Shown here one piece after another: positions 17,601 through 24,882 of a stretch of DNA of 64,000 nt. The notes below the pieces were generated by a model that worked only from the letters and a program-made list of their open reading frames with translations, did no database searches and was not told where the DNA came from. Within the stretch, counting starts at the first letter, position 1; every line of letters starts with the position of its first letter. A program made the translations under genes and the position numbers. The DNA is from Planktothrix agardhii NIES-204. Its GTDB lineage: Bacteria > Cyanobacteriota > Cyanobacteriia > Cyanobacteriales > Microcoleaceae. The stretch lies in assembly GCA_003609755.1 (NCBI GenBank), contig AP017991.1, positions 1 through 64,000 on the forward strand, in the 5' to 3' direction.

Positions 17601-19183
17601 AATGCTCCGGGCATATTTGCCACTTCGTCAATTAACTGTTCGACTAACTCATGGGGGTCAAAGTACATCACCCGTGCTGATGCAGGTGCTTCGATCGCCT
17701 CTCGTAATTCTTCCCGTTTCATCGCCGGGACAATAAATCGGGCCGTTTGCCAGTCCTTCTCTAAAACTGTATTGCGAAACTGTGGCTCAAAATCAGAGCG
17801 CAGGGTTAGGACAAGATGGAGTTGATTCGGATATGTTGCGATCGCTCCTGCTAACGCTGCTAAAAACTGTTGTCGCTCAGAATCATTTTGGCAGAGTGTA
17901 ATTAATTCCTCAAACTGATCGACAACTAGCAGTAACTTTCCTTGAGGATGCTCGGTAAACCAATGGCCAAGACCTTCCCCTGGGGTGAGTAAACCTAAAG
18001 AGCTTGCTTCATGGTCTGGAGCGATCGCAGGTTGATTAACCGATGCTAGGGCATTATTCAAAGCCTTGAAGGGAGACTCACCGGGTCGGAAGGGCGGTAG
18101 AATAAACCAAGTATTACTATCCTTAACTTTTCGTAGTTTAGGGATAAGTCCGGCTTGTACCAAACTGGATTTACCGGAACCCGATGCACCCAGCATAACG
18201 GTTAGCTTACTAGAGGTAACAAACTCATAAAGTTTTTGGGTTAAAGCACTTTTGCCAAAAAACAAGTCGCTGTGTTCTTCTCCAAACGATAACAAACCAC
18301 GATAGGGATTTTTGGAAACATCCAATGGGGGAGCAGGTGGTAGATTCAGGGCGTGTCCGGGTGTCAGGAAAATGTATTCTCCTTTGTCATGTTTGTTCAT
18401 GGGATAGATGCCCGGAGTCTGACGGATGGCACGTACTTCCGTAGCAATTTCCACCTGTTCGCGCAAATATAAATAGAGTTCAGATGCTGTAATCACCCCA
18501 TCCCCGGCTGGTTTATTAGCTTCTGCGGGGGGAAAAGCATCAGCTTTGCCTTCGAGGGCTGCGATCAAAGCATTGGCAAAGGGAGAATGGACTCCTGTTT
18601 GTCCCCGATCATCTTTGAGATCAAAGGCATCCAGGGCCGTCTGATCGTAGGCTGCTGAGGTGATCACTTGCCATGCGGGATCTTGAATGAAGCGATCATA
18701 GCGTTCTTTGTGAAGTGTTAACAGTTCCAGGGGAATAGCTTGGCGCGTACTCGACCAACGAAAAGCACCCGCAAAACAACAGTCCAGAATTCCTAAAAAG
18801 TGACGACAGGGAAGCTGAAGCAGAGCTTTATTCACTTCTGACATCCGTAGGTAAGTGCTAATACTCCCAGACTTAGCATCTTGAGGAACAAGATACCCTT
18901 CAGGCCCATCCTCACCATTCATAGCAATGCCATGTCCTGCAAAATAAAAGAGAAAGCGATCGCCCTTCTGAATTTGGTTCGGCAGTTCTGTCTCTAATAC
19001 CTGCCGAATTTGGCTAAGGGTAGCTCCGTTATCTACCAGCAAAGTAACAGTGTAACCTTGCTTGCTTTCAAGGATATGGGCGATTTCTGTGGCATCGCTG
19101 ACGGCAGTTTTGAGGGAAGAAATGCCGTTATTGTAGTTATTAATGCCAATAACTAAGGCATAACTATGTTGAAAGTTTGACAT
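14639..19183 (-). CDS. Caspase - nSTAND1 ATPase - transmembrane - WD40 giant protein
   Basis: The protein is 1514 aa. Residues about 1-250 are a caspase (peptidase C14/orthocaspase) p20 domain with catalytic H84 (YFAGHGIA) and C136 (LDCCFAGAF). The nSTAND1 ATPase begins at about 292 (NPYRGLLSFGEEHSDLFFGK) with Walker A GASGSGKSS near 330-338 and Walker B LLLVVDQFEE near 415-425. One transmembrane helix is near 745-768 (FSFLVWLLILGVAASALWY). The C-terminal 650 residues contain 14 WD40 repeats by my count, enough for two seven-blade propellers. The design suggests a sensor (WD40), an ATP-driven switch and a protease output, held at a membrane. It starts 31 bp after the caspase gene upstream. 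Confidence 0.9.
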   Translation of the reverse strand: MSNFQHSYALVIGINNYNNGISSLKTAVSDATEIAHILESKQGYTVTLLVDNGATLSQIRQVLETELPNQIQKGDRFLFYFAGHGIAMNGEDGPEGYLVPQDAKSGSISTYLRMSEVNKALLQLPCRHFLGILDCCFAGAFRWSSTRQAIPLELLTLHKERYDRFIQDPAWQVITSAAYDQTALDAFDLKDDRGQTGVHSPFANALIAALEGKADAFPPAEANKPAGDGVITASELYLYLREQVEIATEVRAIRQTPGIYPMNKHDKGEYIFLTPGHALNLPPAPPLDVSKNPYRGLLSFGEEHSDLFFGKSALTQKLYEFVTSSKLTVMLGASGSGKSSLVQAGLIPKLRKVKDSNTWFILPPFRPGESPFKALNNALASVNQPAIAPDHEASSLGLLTPGEGLGHWFTEHPQGKLLLVVDQFEELITLCQNDSERQQFLAALAGAIATYPNQLHLVLTLRSDFEPQFRNTVLEKDWQTARFIVPAMKREELREAIEAPASARVMYFDPHELVEQLIDEVANMPGALPLLSFALSELYLKYLKRQEDAKNRGETIDRAITQADYQELGGVTRSLTQRADQEYEELVKQDIAYSQTIRNVMLRMVAVGGELARRRVPMSELEYPEPENTRVKTVIQHFSAARLLTHGIDSEAQPYVEPAHDALVRGWQKLLKWKQQDLVNLLRQRELTPVAIQWADSVNKKQSQGLLWDDDPRLPQVKAQLKLDPYWLNQEETTFVNDSKKRKQQKSIFSFLVWLLILGVAASALWYQNQSKRQQLNNALIQSSEFLSSKQPLKSLENAIQAGESVKNGRNLMTILKQNSVFMPGPELEWQAINGLQKIGYKITQLNRWQAHTAPITTISFDPKNDQIIASASEDGTIKFWHPDGSQAQNQTLKGRGKAVWSLSFSPDGSTLISGSRDQRIRLWNKDKSTGEFKEQPDLLFARQHTSNILGVAFSSDGTLIASAGEDKKVNLWNKDGTWLRELGNQQDKHKDAVYSVSFSPKSSELVTAGKDGIKLWNIDGTFVKNLYNEKNWTYGVSYSPDGSHIASGHGDGKIKLWKSDGTLIKELTGHSNGVRGVSFSPDSSKIVSAGQDRTVKLWDVKKGTLITTFEGHGGDVRSVSFNADGSLIASAGADNTIQLWKNEHLLIWKTEHLLKNQVFSEHTDVVFAVDFSNDGLWVATASADRTIRVLRRNNEGVYEKNSSLFTEKNKKFYTLAFSPDNSTIASADEDGQIILWQLDQTGHFSQAKVPQPKNIGYQIRGIAFNSDGSEMASTSSDQKVRIWKKQDDGSYKVIPTTLSTANAENSSAYGLKVTFSPDNQLLALAHEDGTVKLWKKEINGQFEQEPFDSLSGHTGNVNQVVFGSDSSILASAGSDGIIQVWQRNSQGKYQSTKTLKGHNGAVYGLAFHSYDQEGKNRQIIASAGQDNTVKLWDLDSNQPITLSEHTNRVFAVAFSPDGKTLASVGWDKKLILWNLDFLNLDQLLEKSCAWAKPYLQNSNFVDKNQPEICLETK

Positions 19184-19238
19184 AATTGGTAATTGTTAAC
19201 TCGTAATTCGTAATTCATAATTCGTAATTGTTAATTGT
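19183..19238. repeat. Heptanucleotide STRR array between the two caspase genes
   Basis: Eight in-phase TAATTNN units (TAATTGG, TAATTGT, TAACTCG, TAATTCG, TAATTCA, TAATTCG, TAATTGT, TAATTGT). The array touches the start codon of the WD40 caspase gene (19181-19183) and encodes the last residues (TINNYEL) and stop of the upstream caspase gene. Confidence 0.7.
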
Positions 19239-21314
19239 GATCTTGATCTCTTTCGTTGTCCACTCTTGACTCGGATCGAAAATGGGTACTGCCGCACGGG
19301 TGAGTTCTGGAATTTCAGCACCAAGAGCAGTCAGCAATTTTCCCAGGGGACTATCATCCCGTGAGAGTCCCGCTTTGGGCGCAATTTCTTCATCCAGGGG
19401 AGGTAACTCCAGCCAACGAAAATCGTTCGGTCTGAGAGTTGCAAAAACTTTAATGGTTTCTTTGGCTTGGTTGTATTTGGAAGTATTTGGTAACTGAAAG
19501 TTGAGAGGATGCAAAATTTCTTGATTGGAATTAAACGGGTAATAAATTTTTAGCTCGTTTTCTAATTGCAAACGAGAAACTTGCCAGGTGGGTTCAATAT
19601 CCAATACAGCAATATTTAAAACTTGAGATGAAATATTTTTGATTCGCAAGAATGTAGTTTCATCGGATTTCACAACTAAATGAGTCGGGTCGGGGAAGGG
19701 TTTTGGTTCCTTAACCATTCCGGGTCGCCAGTTGGGTTGGGTCAGTAATTCCACTTCTAATTTGCTCGTCAAATCAGAAAATTGATTGCTTAATTCTTGA
19801 ATAGCTTGATATTTTGCTAGGTGTACCAAACGTTGCACCACTTTTTGTGGAGTTTCAGCATCTCCAATTTTGAGGGCTGGGGTTAGGTTTTCAACTGGCG
19901 TACCGACGCAAATTTCATACTCACCTTGTCGGTTCACTGCCACCAAATAATCTTCTTTCTCTTGGGCATCAGCTAGTTTCAACCAGCCATTATCTGCGAG
20001 TGCTACCTCAACTGCTTTTAGTGCATCTTCTTCTTGATCTTTAATGCTTTGAGTTAGTTGATGGTCTTTTTCACCTACCGCTTTTTTGAATAGGCGTACT
20101 CCCCGTACTAAATTAACGGGTACTGACAGCATCACCGCCTGAGATCCCGGCTCAATTTTGCCAGAACGTAGGACTTCAACGACATTAGCCCAGGCATCGG
20201 AAGCTCCCACTCTGGCAATTTCAGCGATCGCTAACTGCTGGTTTTTTTGGGTAAAATCCGTTATGCCATAAGGATAAATCGCAAAGCGTGCACCTGCACT
20301 CAGACCGTTGACCATTCCTGCATCCAGTCGAACCTGTTTCGGTTCTGAGTTTTCCTCAACCACCTCTAATACATTCACGGCGTATTGTAACGAACTTCGC
20401 TCAACTCCAAACACAAAGCGATCGCTTTCTCCCGATAGCATGGGCATCTGGGAAGGGAACTTGCTTTGAATCTTGGCACTAACGCGATCGTGTAATGTCT
20501 TGTAAGTCAAGCCAGAAGGAGCGCTGGTTAAGGTATCGATCAGCCAGTAAGTGAGCGCTCCATGTCGCTCTTTACCACTCACCGCATACTCATAAGCGAA
20601 CTCGCTGGGACGACAAGCTGCTAATAACACATAATCTCTCCGTTGAGGAAACCAGCGTCCATCCGTTGTCCCTGTTGGCGTTCCATCCATCAGCATTCGC
20701 CAGTTTTGTATTAGTTGTTCACGGGTTCCGACAATACTTTCGACACTTCGGGATGCAATATCAATCTCTCCAGGGCTTCTAATGGCTATATCATCCCCTC
20801 GTATTGCGTCCCCGGAGTGACAACTATCCAGAATTACCGTCACCACTAACCCTTTATCAATCATGCGTTTGAGCAGGGTTGCTAATTCCACATCTCGCAG
20901 ATAACGACCTTCTTGATCCCCAATATCCATCGGGACAATACCTTCATCGGGTTGGTCAGTTCCCTTGAGTTCTGGATAGATGGTTTTCGCCCGTCCTCCA
21001 TGTCCAGAGTAATAAATACACACTTGTTCTCCGGGTTGGGCAAGTTCTGTAATCGTGTGAAACTTCCCGACAATATTTTCATAAGTAGGTAGCAGGTCTG
21101 GAGTAACACTCAAATCAGAAATATCAGGATTCGGAGAAATTAACTTAACAATTTGTTCCGATGGAATATTCAGGGTTTTTAAGAAATAATCTCCCACTAA
21201 GTTAATATCGCGTACACATCCCTTGAGATTCTTATACATTGGATTCGGGATATAACCATCAATTCCGATTAAAAGAGCATAAAATTTGTTTTTTTGTTCA
21301 GATAAATTAGACAT
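19215..21314 (-). CDS. Caspase family protein (orthocaspase, peptidase C14)
   Basis: The protein is 699 aa with ATG at 21314, preceded by GGAG; the longer frame to 21368 was rejected. The p20 domain spans about 10-330. Catalytic H105 (CIYYSGHGGRA) and C165 (VILDSCHSGDA) are both present, so it should be an active cysteine protease; the bacterial family mostly cleaves after Arg or Lys. Residues about 330-690 are a C-terminal region without enzyme motifs (LDAGMVNGLSAGARFAIYP; TTFLRIKNISSQVLNIAVLD; IKVFATLRPNDFRWLELPP) resembling the DUF4384-type beta domains attached to cyanobacterial caspases. It is the third gene of the minus-strand cluster with the lysozyme and M15 genes. Confidence 0.88.
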   Translation of the reverse strand: MSNLSEQKNKFYALLIGIDGYIPNPMYKNLKGCVRDINLVGDYFLKTLNIPSEQIVKLISPNPDISDLSVTPDLLPTYENIVGKFHTITELAQPGEQVCIYYSGHGGRAKTIYPELKGTDQPDEGIVPMDIGDQEGRYLRDVELATLLKRMIDKGLVVTVILDSCHSGDAIRGDDIAIRSPGEIDIASRSVESIVGTREQLIQNWRMLMDGTPTGTTDGRWFPQRRDYVLLAACRPSEFAYEYAVSGKERHGALTYWLIDTLTSAPSGLTYKTLHDRVSAKIQSKFPSQMPMLSGESDRFVFGVERSSLQYAVNVLEVVEENSEPKQVRLDAGMVNGLSAGARFAIYPYGITDFTQKNQQLAIAEIARVGASDAWANVVEVLRSGKIEPGSQAVMLSVPVNLVRGVRLFKKAVGEKDHQLTQSIKDQEEDALKAVEVALADNGWLKLADAQEKEDYLVAVNRQGEYEICVGTPVENLTPALKIGDAETPQKVVQRLVHLAKYQAIQELSNQFSDLTSKLEVELLTQPNWRPGMVKEPKPFPDPTHLVVKSDETTFLRIKNISSQVLNIAVLDIEPTWQVSRLQLENELKIYYPFNSNQEILHPLNFQLPNTSKYNQAKETIKVFATLRPNDFRWLELPPLDEEIAPKAGLSRDDSPLGKLLTALGAEIPELTRAAVPIFDPSQEWTTKEIKITINNYEL

Positions 21315-21466
21315 TTTTTCTCCGATTTTAAAATTTGGATACAAGAGTGAGCAGGCAGATTTTTCCAAGACTTATCAATCAAGAATTAAGACTCGGTTAA
21401 TCTGCCTAATTTACTAAATAGACTTGTAATATCAATCTATTTAAAAATCTTAGAAATAGACTGAGT

Positions 21467-22381
21467 TTAAGCTAAGTGTTTACGAGTTTCTGTGCTAACA
21501 ATTCCATCTGCTTTTAAATTCTTTTTCTGTTGAAACTCTTTAACGGCTTTGTCTGTCCCTGGCCCAAAAACTCCATCAGTTGACACGGTAATTTCTGCAT
21601 TTTTTAAGCAGGTTTGCAACCATTTCACATCCGATCCTTCCATCATCGGTCTGCACAACCGTAGGACTCTGGGTTGTTCATCCCAAGGTGCTTTAGAAAA
21701 CCCCATTGCGGTCGAACGGTTCAGCGCTGACTCGGTTTCACCACCAAGTCCATAAATTCCATCCTCTGTAATTCGTTCATTGGGATGGTTTTTATTCCAC
21801 AGTTTTTGAAAGGCTAAAATAGCCACGGAACGAATATCTTTAGTCCCGCCTCCTACATAATCAAAATGAGGAGGATCTCCGGCTAAAGGATACCAATTTT
21901 GAGCCATTAAATAGGGTTCCCAACCTCTGGGATCTTCAATATCAAGTGCTAATCCACTTTGATGATTACTCGACCCTGGTAAGGCGACAGGACTCTTATC
22001 CTTGTACCAATTATAGAGCAACATTTGTTGGGCAATGGTGCGATAGGAGGAGTTAATAACCATTGCAATTCCTCGGGCTGCGATCGCTCGTTTTATAGCC
22101 TCTTTTGCCGGAGGTTGAACTAAGGGAAATGCCGCATCACCTAAATCAACATTCAGATCATCAAAACTGACTAAAGCGTTAGGAAGAACGAGGTTAATTT
22201 GATGAATGAGTTGTTGAAAAAGGGCATTAACAATCGCCGTAGACTCACCGGGAACATCTCGGACTAAACCATTAAAACTGGCTTTAATGGCTGAACGAGC
22301 TTCCCGTTCATAAAATTCAAAACAAGCTTCTATTTCAGGGTTTTCTAAGAGATTTGGATGCTGATGTTCTGGATTGGACAT
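21467..22381 (-). CDS. M15-type D,D-peptidase with C-terminal peptidoglycan-binding domain
   Basis: The protein is 304 aa. The central domain (about 95-180) carries the VanY/M15B zinc-site pattern: INSSYRT, then H140 and D147 in SSNHQSGLALDIED, and H172 in PPHFDY. It should cleave D-Ala-containing peptide stems of peptidoglycan. Residues about 238-304 are a PG_binding_1 domain (VKWLQTCLKNAEITV, DGVFGPGTDKAVKEFQQKKN). No signal peptide is seen, so the protein should be cytosolic until released. It lies 60 bp downstream of the lysozyme gene, with which it shares the C-terminal domain, and upstream of two caspase genes. Residues 1-90 are not recognised. Confidence 0.85.
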   Translation of the reverse strand: MSNPEHQHPNLLENPEIEACFEFYEREARSAIKASFNGLVRDVPGESTAIVNALFQQLIHQINLVLPNALVSFDDLNVDLGDAAFPLVQPPAKEAIKRAIAARGIAMVINSSYRTIAQQMLLYNWYKDKSPVALPGSSNHQSGLALDIEDPRGWEPYLMAQNWYPLAGDPPHFDYVGGGTKDIRSVAILAFQKLWNKNHPNERITEDGIYGLGGETESALNRSTAMGFSKAPWDEQPRVLRLCRPMMEGSDVKWLQTCLKNAEITVSTDGVFGPGTDKAVKEFQQKKNLKADGIVSTETRKHLA

Positions 22382-22441
22382 AATAACTTTTCCTCGATTT
22401 CAAGGCGTTTTTTTAGAGTTCAACTTCGGATTTTATCTCGT

Positions 22442-23347
22442 TTATAAACCCAATTTTTTTAAGGTTTCAGCACCAGCAATACCATCTACTGTTAAATTAT
22501 TTTGCTGTTGAAACTGTTTAATTGCCTGTTGGGTTTGTCCTCCAAAAATGCCATCGGGTTGCAGATTAAATCCCGCGTTGACCAGGGCTTTTTGTAGTTG
22601 CTCAACGTCTTGACCTTGGATTAACGGTTGACCGGGTTCAGATAAGCGTAAAACTCGTTTAGGCTCCCAAGTTTTTGCCGATTCCCAAGATTCACTTAAA
22701 AATAAAGAACGTTCGGCTCTCCGACGACGAGATAAACCCGCTAATACTTGTCCTCCGGCTTTATCCCATCTCAAAAATTGATCCGCAGCTTCTTTATATT
22801 TTCCTTGGTTTAAAAGTCTTAACAAAGTTGACTCAAATAAAGCTCTGGCTCCGACGTTATAACAAAAAGAAACTAAAGCCGAAAATTGATTATCATTAAT
22901 ATCAACTTTCACCCCATCAAGAACAGAAATTTCATATTTTCCTAATTCTTTTTTGAGGCGTGCTTCTGCTTCTGGAATTGTCATCGTCATGCCTTCATAA
23001 ACCCCTTCTGTAAATCCCCAACCAATTGTCCAGATATTAACGGGGTCAAGATAAGATTGTACATAAGTACCATGAGAACCTTGTTTTAAATCATGCAATC
23101 CTTCAAAGGATTTAATCAGTTTAATTCCTTCTTCATTAATCTTTCTAGTAGAGGATCTGGGTTCAACAATACCTCGTCGAGATGCAATATCCTCATCTTG
23201 AATCACTTCAAAGGTTTCTGCTGAAGTGAATTGCAGGGTTTGAATCAGTCGTTGAATCAGTCCTTGAGTTTCCGTAACTTGTATAATTTGTTCTTCTTGA
23301 AACTCATAAATACTGCCATCTTTTGCGATTTTAAGCGTTCTGCTCAT
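22442..23347 (-). CDS. GH24 lysozyme with C-terminal peptidoglycan-binding domain
   Basis: The protein is 301 aa. A T4/P1-type lysozyme domain (about 70-220) has the Glu-Asp-Thr set E82 (IKSFEGLHD), D101 and T107 (SYLDPVNIWTIGWGFT), plus family motifs FSALVSFCYNVG and LSRRRRAERSLF. It should hydrolyse the glycan strand. Residues about 232-301 are a PG_binding_1 domain. There is no signal peptide. Residues 1-56 are an acidic/hydrophobic extension not found in phage lysozymes, joined by a linker rich in basic sites (R57, R58, R64, R68, K69). It is the first gene of the caspase-lysin cluster; no phage structural genes are nearby. Confidence 0.9.
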   Translation of the reverse strand: MSRTLKIAKDGSIYEFQEEQIIQVTETQGLIQRLIQTLQFTSAETFEVIQDEDIASRRGIVEPRSSTRKINEEGIKLIKSFEGLHDLKQGSHGTYVQSYLDPVNIWTIGWGFTEGVYEGMTMTIPEAEARLKKELGKYEISVLDGVKVDINDNQFSALVSFCYNVGARALFESTLLRLLNQGKYKEAADQFLRWDKAGGQVLAGLSRRRRAERSLFLSESWESAKTWEPKRVLRLSEPGQPLIQGQDVEQLQKALVNAGFNLQPDGIFGGQTQQAIKQFQQQNNLTVDGIAGAETLKKLGL

Positions 23348-23599
23348 TCCTAGACTCCTTAAAACGTTTCAGTTATAGTAAAAATTGATACTAAAAGTCG
23401 TCAATTTTTGCGGAAATGTAGAATCACCCTAACCTCGGCTTAATCAATAAAAAGAGTCAAAAATTTGATTAAAATTTTTTGATTCAGTCAGTAAGTTGCT
23501 GTTAAATATTGGTCTTTTGGTTTAGTTTAACAATTGCAATTTATAAATCCAGGGTAAAGTTACAAAACTTAAGAATTTATACTTATAGAGATTTATAGA

Positions 23600-23764
23600 G
23601 ATCCAGCGATTGAAATCGTGGCTACACAAACGAAGTCCGCCTGCGCGGACTATTAACCTCCTTTGCGGCGCGGGTTTGTTCTTCGATTAACCTCCTTTGA
23701 TCAAGGGTTTAAAACCCGCGCCGGCGGGTTTTGTTTGTGTAGCCACGGTTTCAACCGCTGGATC
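23600..23764. repeat. 165-bp MITE-like element with 32-bp imperfect inverted ends
   Basis: The left end 23600-23631 (GATCCAGCGATTGAAATCGT...) pairs with the right end 23733-23764 at 30 of 32 positions. Internal GTCCGC..GCGGAC and CCGCGCCGGCGGG palindromes are present. It lies in the gene-free stretch 23348-23805; the remainder (23348-23599) shows nothing I can name. Confidence 0.7.
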
Positions 23765-23805
23765 ACTGGATCACTCCGAAACCGAAACCTTTATGGATGG
23801 GAGTG

Positions 23806-24441
23806 TCAAAACCCGATAGAATTTGATATTTTAGGAATGGGGGTAACTTTGGTTTTCGGTTTCCAGTCATACTCCATATATTGAGCCGTTTTTAAAGCCT
23901 TACTATCCCCTAAAAGTTTAGCCACAACATAAAGAGACATATCAATTCCTGCCGAAATTCCCCCAGCCGTAATAATTTTTCCATTATCAACAAATCGTTG
24001 ATTATCAACAACAGTGGTTTGGGGTGCCATCGCCTGTAATTGATCTAATGCTTGATGATGAGTTGTCGCTACTAAACCATCCAATAAACCGACTTTTGCT
24101 AACAGTAAAGCACCCGTACAAACTGATAAAATTAACTCGGCATGATATCCTTTAGATTGAATCCAAGCTAGAATTTGCAGTTGATTCAGAGCCTCTCTAG
24201 TCCCTATACCACCAGGAATAATAATAATATCGGGAGGAGGACTATCTAATAGAGTACAATCTGGATTAAAGCTCAAACCATAATGGCATTGAACTGAATT
24301 TAAGGTTTCTGCGACTAGAAACACATTAAAAGGTTGATCCTCATTAATTTCTGATGTAATCGAAAATACCTCAAAAGGGCCGATAAAATCTAATAGTTGC
24401 ACCCCATTAAAAATTAAAATAGCAACATTTGTTTGAGTCAT
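23806..24441 (-). CDS. DJ-1/PfpI family protein (isonitrile hydratase-like)
   Basis: The protein is 211 aa with a class I glutamine amidotransferase-like fold. The N-terminal signature (AILIFNGVQLLDFIGPFEVF) and the nucleophile elbow with C108 (ILSVCTGALLLAKVGLLDG) are clear, followed by ATTHHQALDQL and TAGGISAGIDMSLYVVAKL. This pattern is shared by stand-alone DJ-1/PfpI proteins, isonitrile hydratase InhA, and the N-terminal half of GlxA-type regulators; no HTH domain is attached here. Substrate cannot be told from sequence. Confidence 0.88.
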   Translation of the reverse strand: MTQTNVAILIFNGVQLLDFIGPFEVFSITSEINEDQPFNVFLVAETLNSVQCHYGLSFNPDCTLLDSPPPDIIIIPGGIGTREALNQLQILAWIQSKGYHAELILSVCTGALLLAKVGLLDGLVATTHHQALDQLQAMAPQTTVVDNQRFVDNGKIITAGGISAGIDMSLYVVAKLLGDSKALKTAQYMEYDWKPKTKVTPIPKISNSIGF

Positions 24442-24482
24442 TGGTCAGTAATCCTAAACGCAAAGGGATAAAAGATTAAAAT

Positions 24483-24626
24483 ATGTTAAAAAAGTGTCTT
24501 AAGCTCCAAAATATTATTCTGGTTATTCTGATTACTCTAGCAATTGTACTAGGTTGGAATAATTTAACTTTAGCACAAGGTTCTACCACTCAACTTGAAT
24601 ATCGCATGAGCCGCATGAGAAACTAA
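24483..24626 (+). CDS. Small secreted protein, 47 aa
   Basis: An ATG at 24483 opens a 47-codon frame: basic start (MLKKCLKLQN), hydrophobic core (IILVILITLAIVLGW) and LAQG, a plausible signal-peptidase site, leaving a mature tail of about 17 residues (STTQLEYRMSRMRN). The tail looks like the start of the LEYRxxRLE segments of longer secreted cyanobacterial coiled-coil proteins, so it may be a truncated relative. A structured RNA-like element follows 20 bp after the stop. Confidence 0.45.
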   Translation: MLKKCLKLQNIILVILITLAIVLGWNNLTLAQGSTTQLEYRMSRMRN

Positions 24627-24645
24627 ATAATTCATAAAAAAATAG

Positions 24646-24711
24646 GTGCTGCCATGATCTGAGGAGTTAAAGATGTTCTCCTCATCTTAGAAGATTGATC
24701 AAGAGCAGCAC
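24646..24711 (+). ncRNA. Predicted three-way-junction RNA structure
   Basis: Nested perfect pairings: GTGCTGC (24646-24652) with GCAGCAC (24705-24711), TGATC (24655-24659) with GATCA (24697-24701), then two internal hairpins, TGAGGAG/CTCCTCA (24660-24666/24678-24684) and TCTT/AAGA (24685-24694). Together they form a compact three-way junction. It may be the 3' structure of the small gene's mRNA or a separate small RNA. Its strand is inferred from the preceding gene; the complement folds as well. Confidence 0.4.
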
Positions 24712-24738
24712 AGTCTTTAAAAATTGATGATGTTTAAA

Positions 24739-24855
24739 TTACACAATGATACCGAAATAGTAAGCGGCAACTAAAAAGTTAATTCCTAACAGAAGAATTG
24801 CCCAAAATGCACGAAAGGTATAAGAGCCACTGGATGTTTGAGTTTTGGTAGCCAT
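24739..24855 (-). CDS. psaX: Photosystem I subunit PsaX
   Basis: The protein is 38 aa. The sequence MATKTQTSSGSYTFRAFWAI, then LLLGINFLVAAYYFGIIV, matches the PsaX pattern known from thermophilic and some filamentous cyanobacteria: a polar N-terminus and a single transmembrane helix ending in NFLVAAYYF. It is a peripheral small subunit of photosystem I in the thylakoid membrane that contacts a chlorophyll. The ATG at 24855 is preceded by AGGAAC. It lies 27 bp downstream of lipA on the same strand. Confidence 0.85.
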   Translation of the reverse strand: MATKTQTSSGSYTFRAFWAILLLGINFLVAAYYFGIIV

Positions 24856-24882
24856 ATTTAGTTCCTAAATACAATGATTCAA

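Noticed and set aside
22442-23347. Lysozyme gene as evidence of a prophage
   Set aside because: No holin of known family, capsid, tail, terminase or integrase genes nearby; neighbours are M15 and caspase genes, and the lysozyme has an unusual N-terminal extension.
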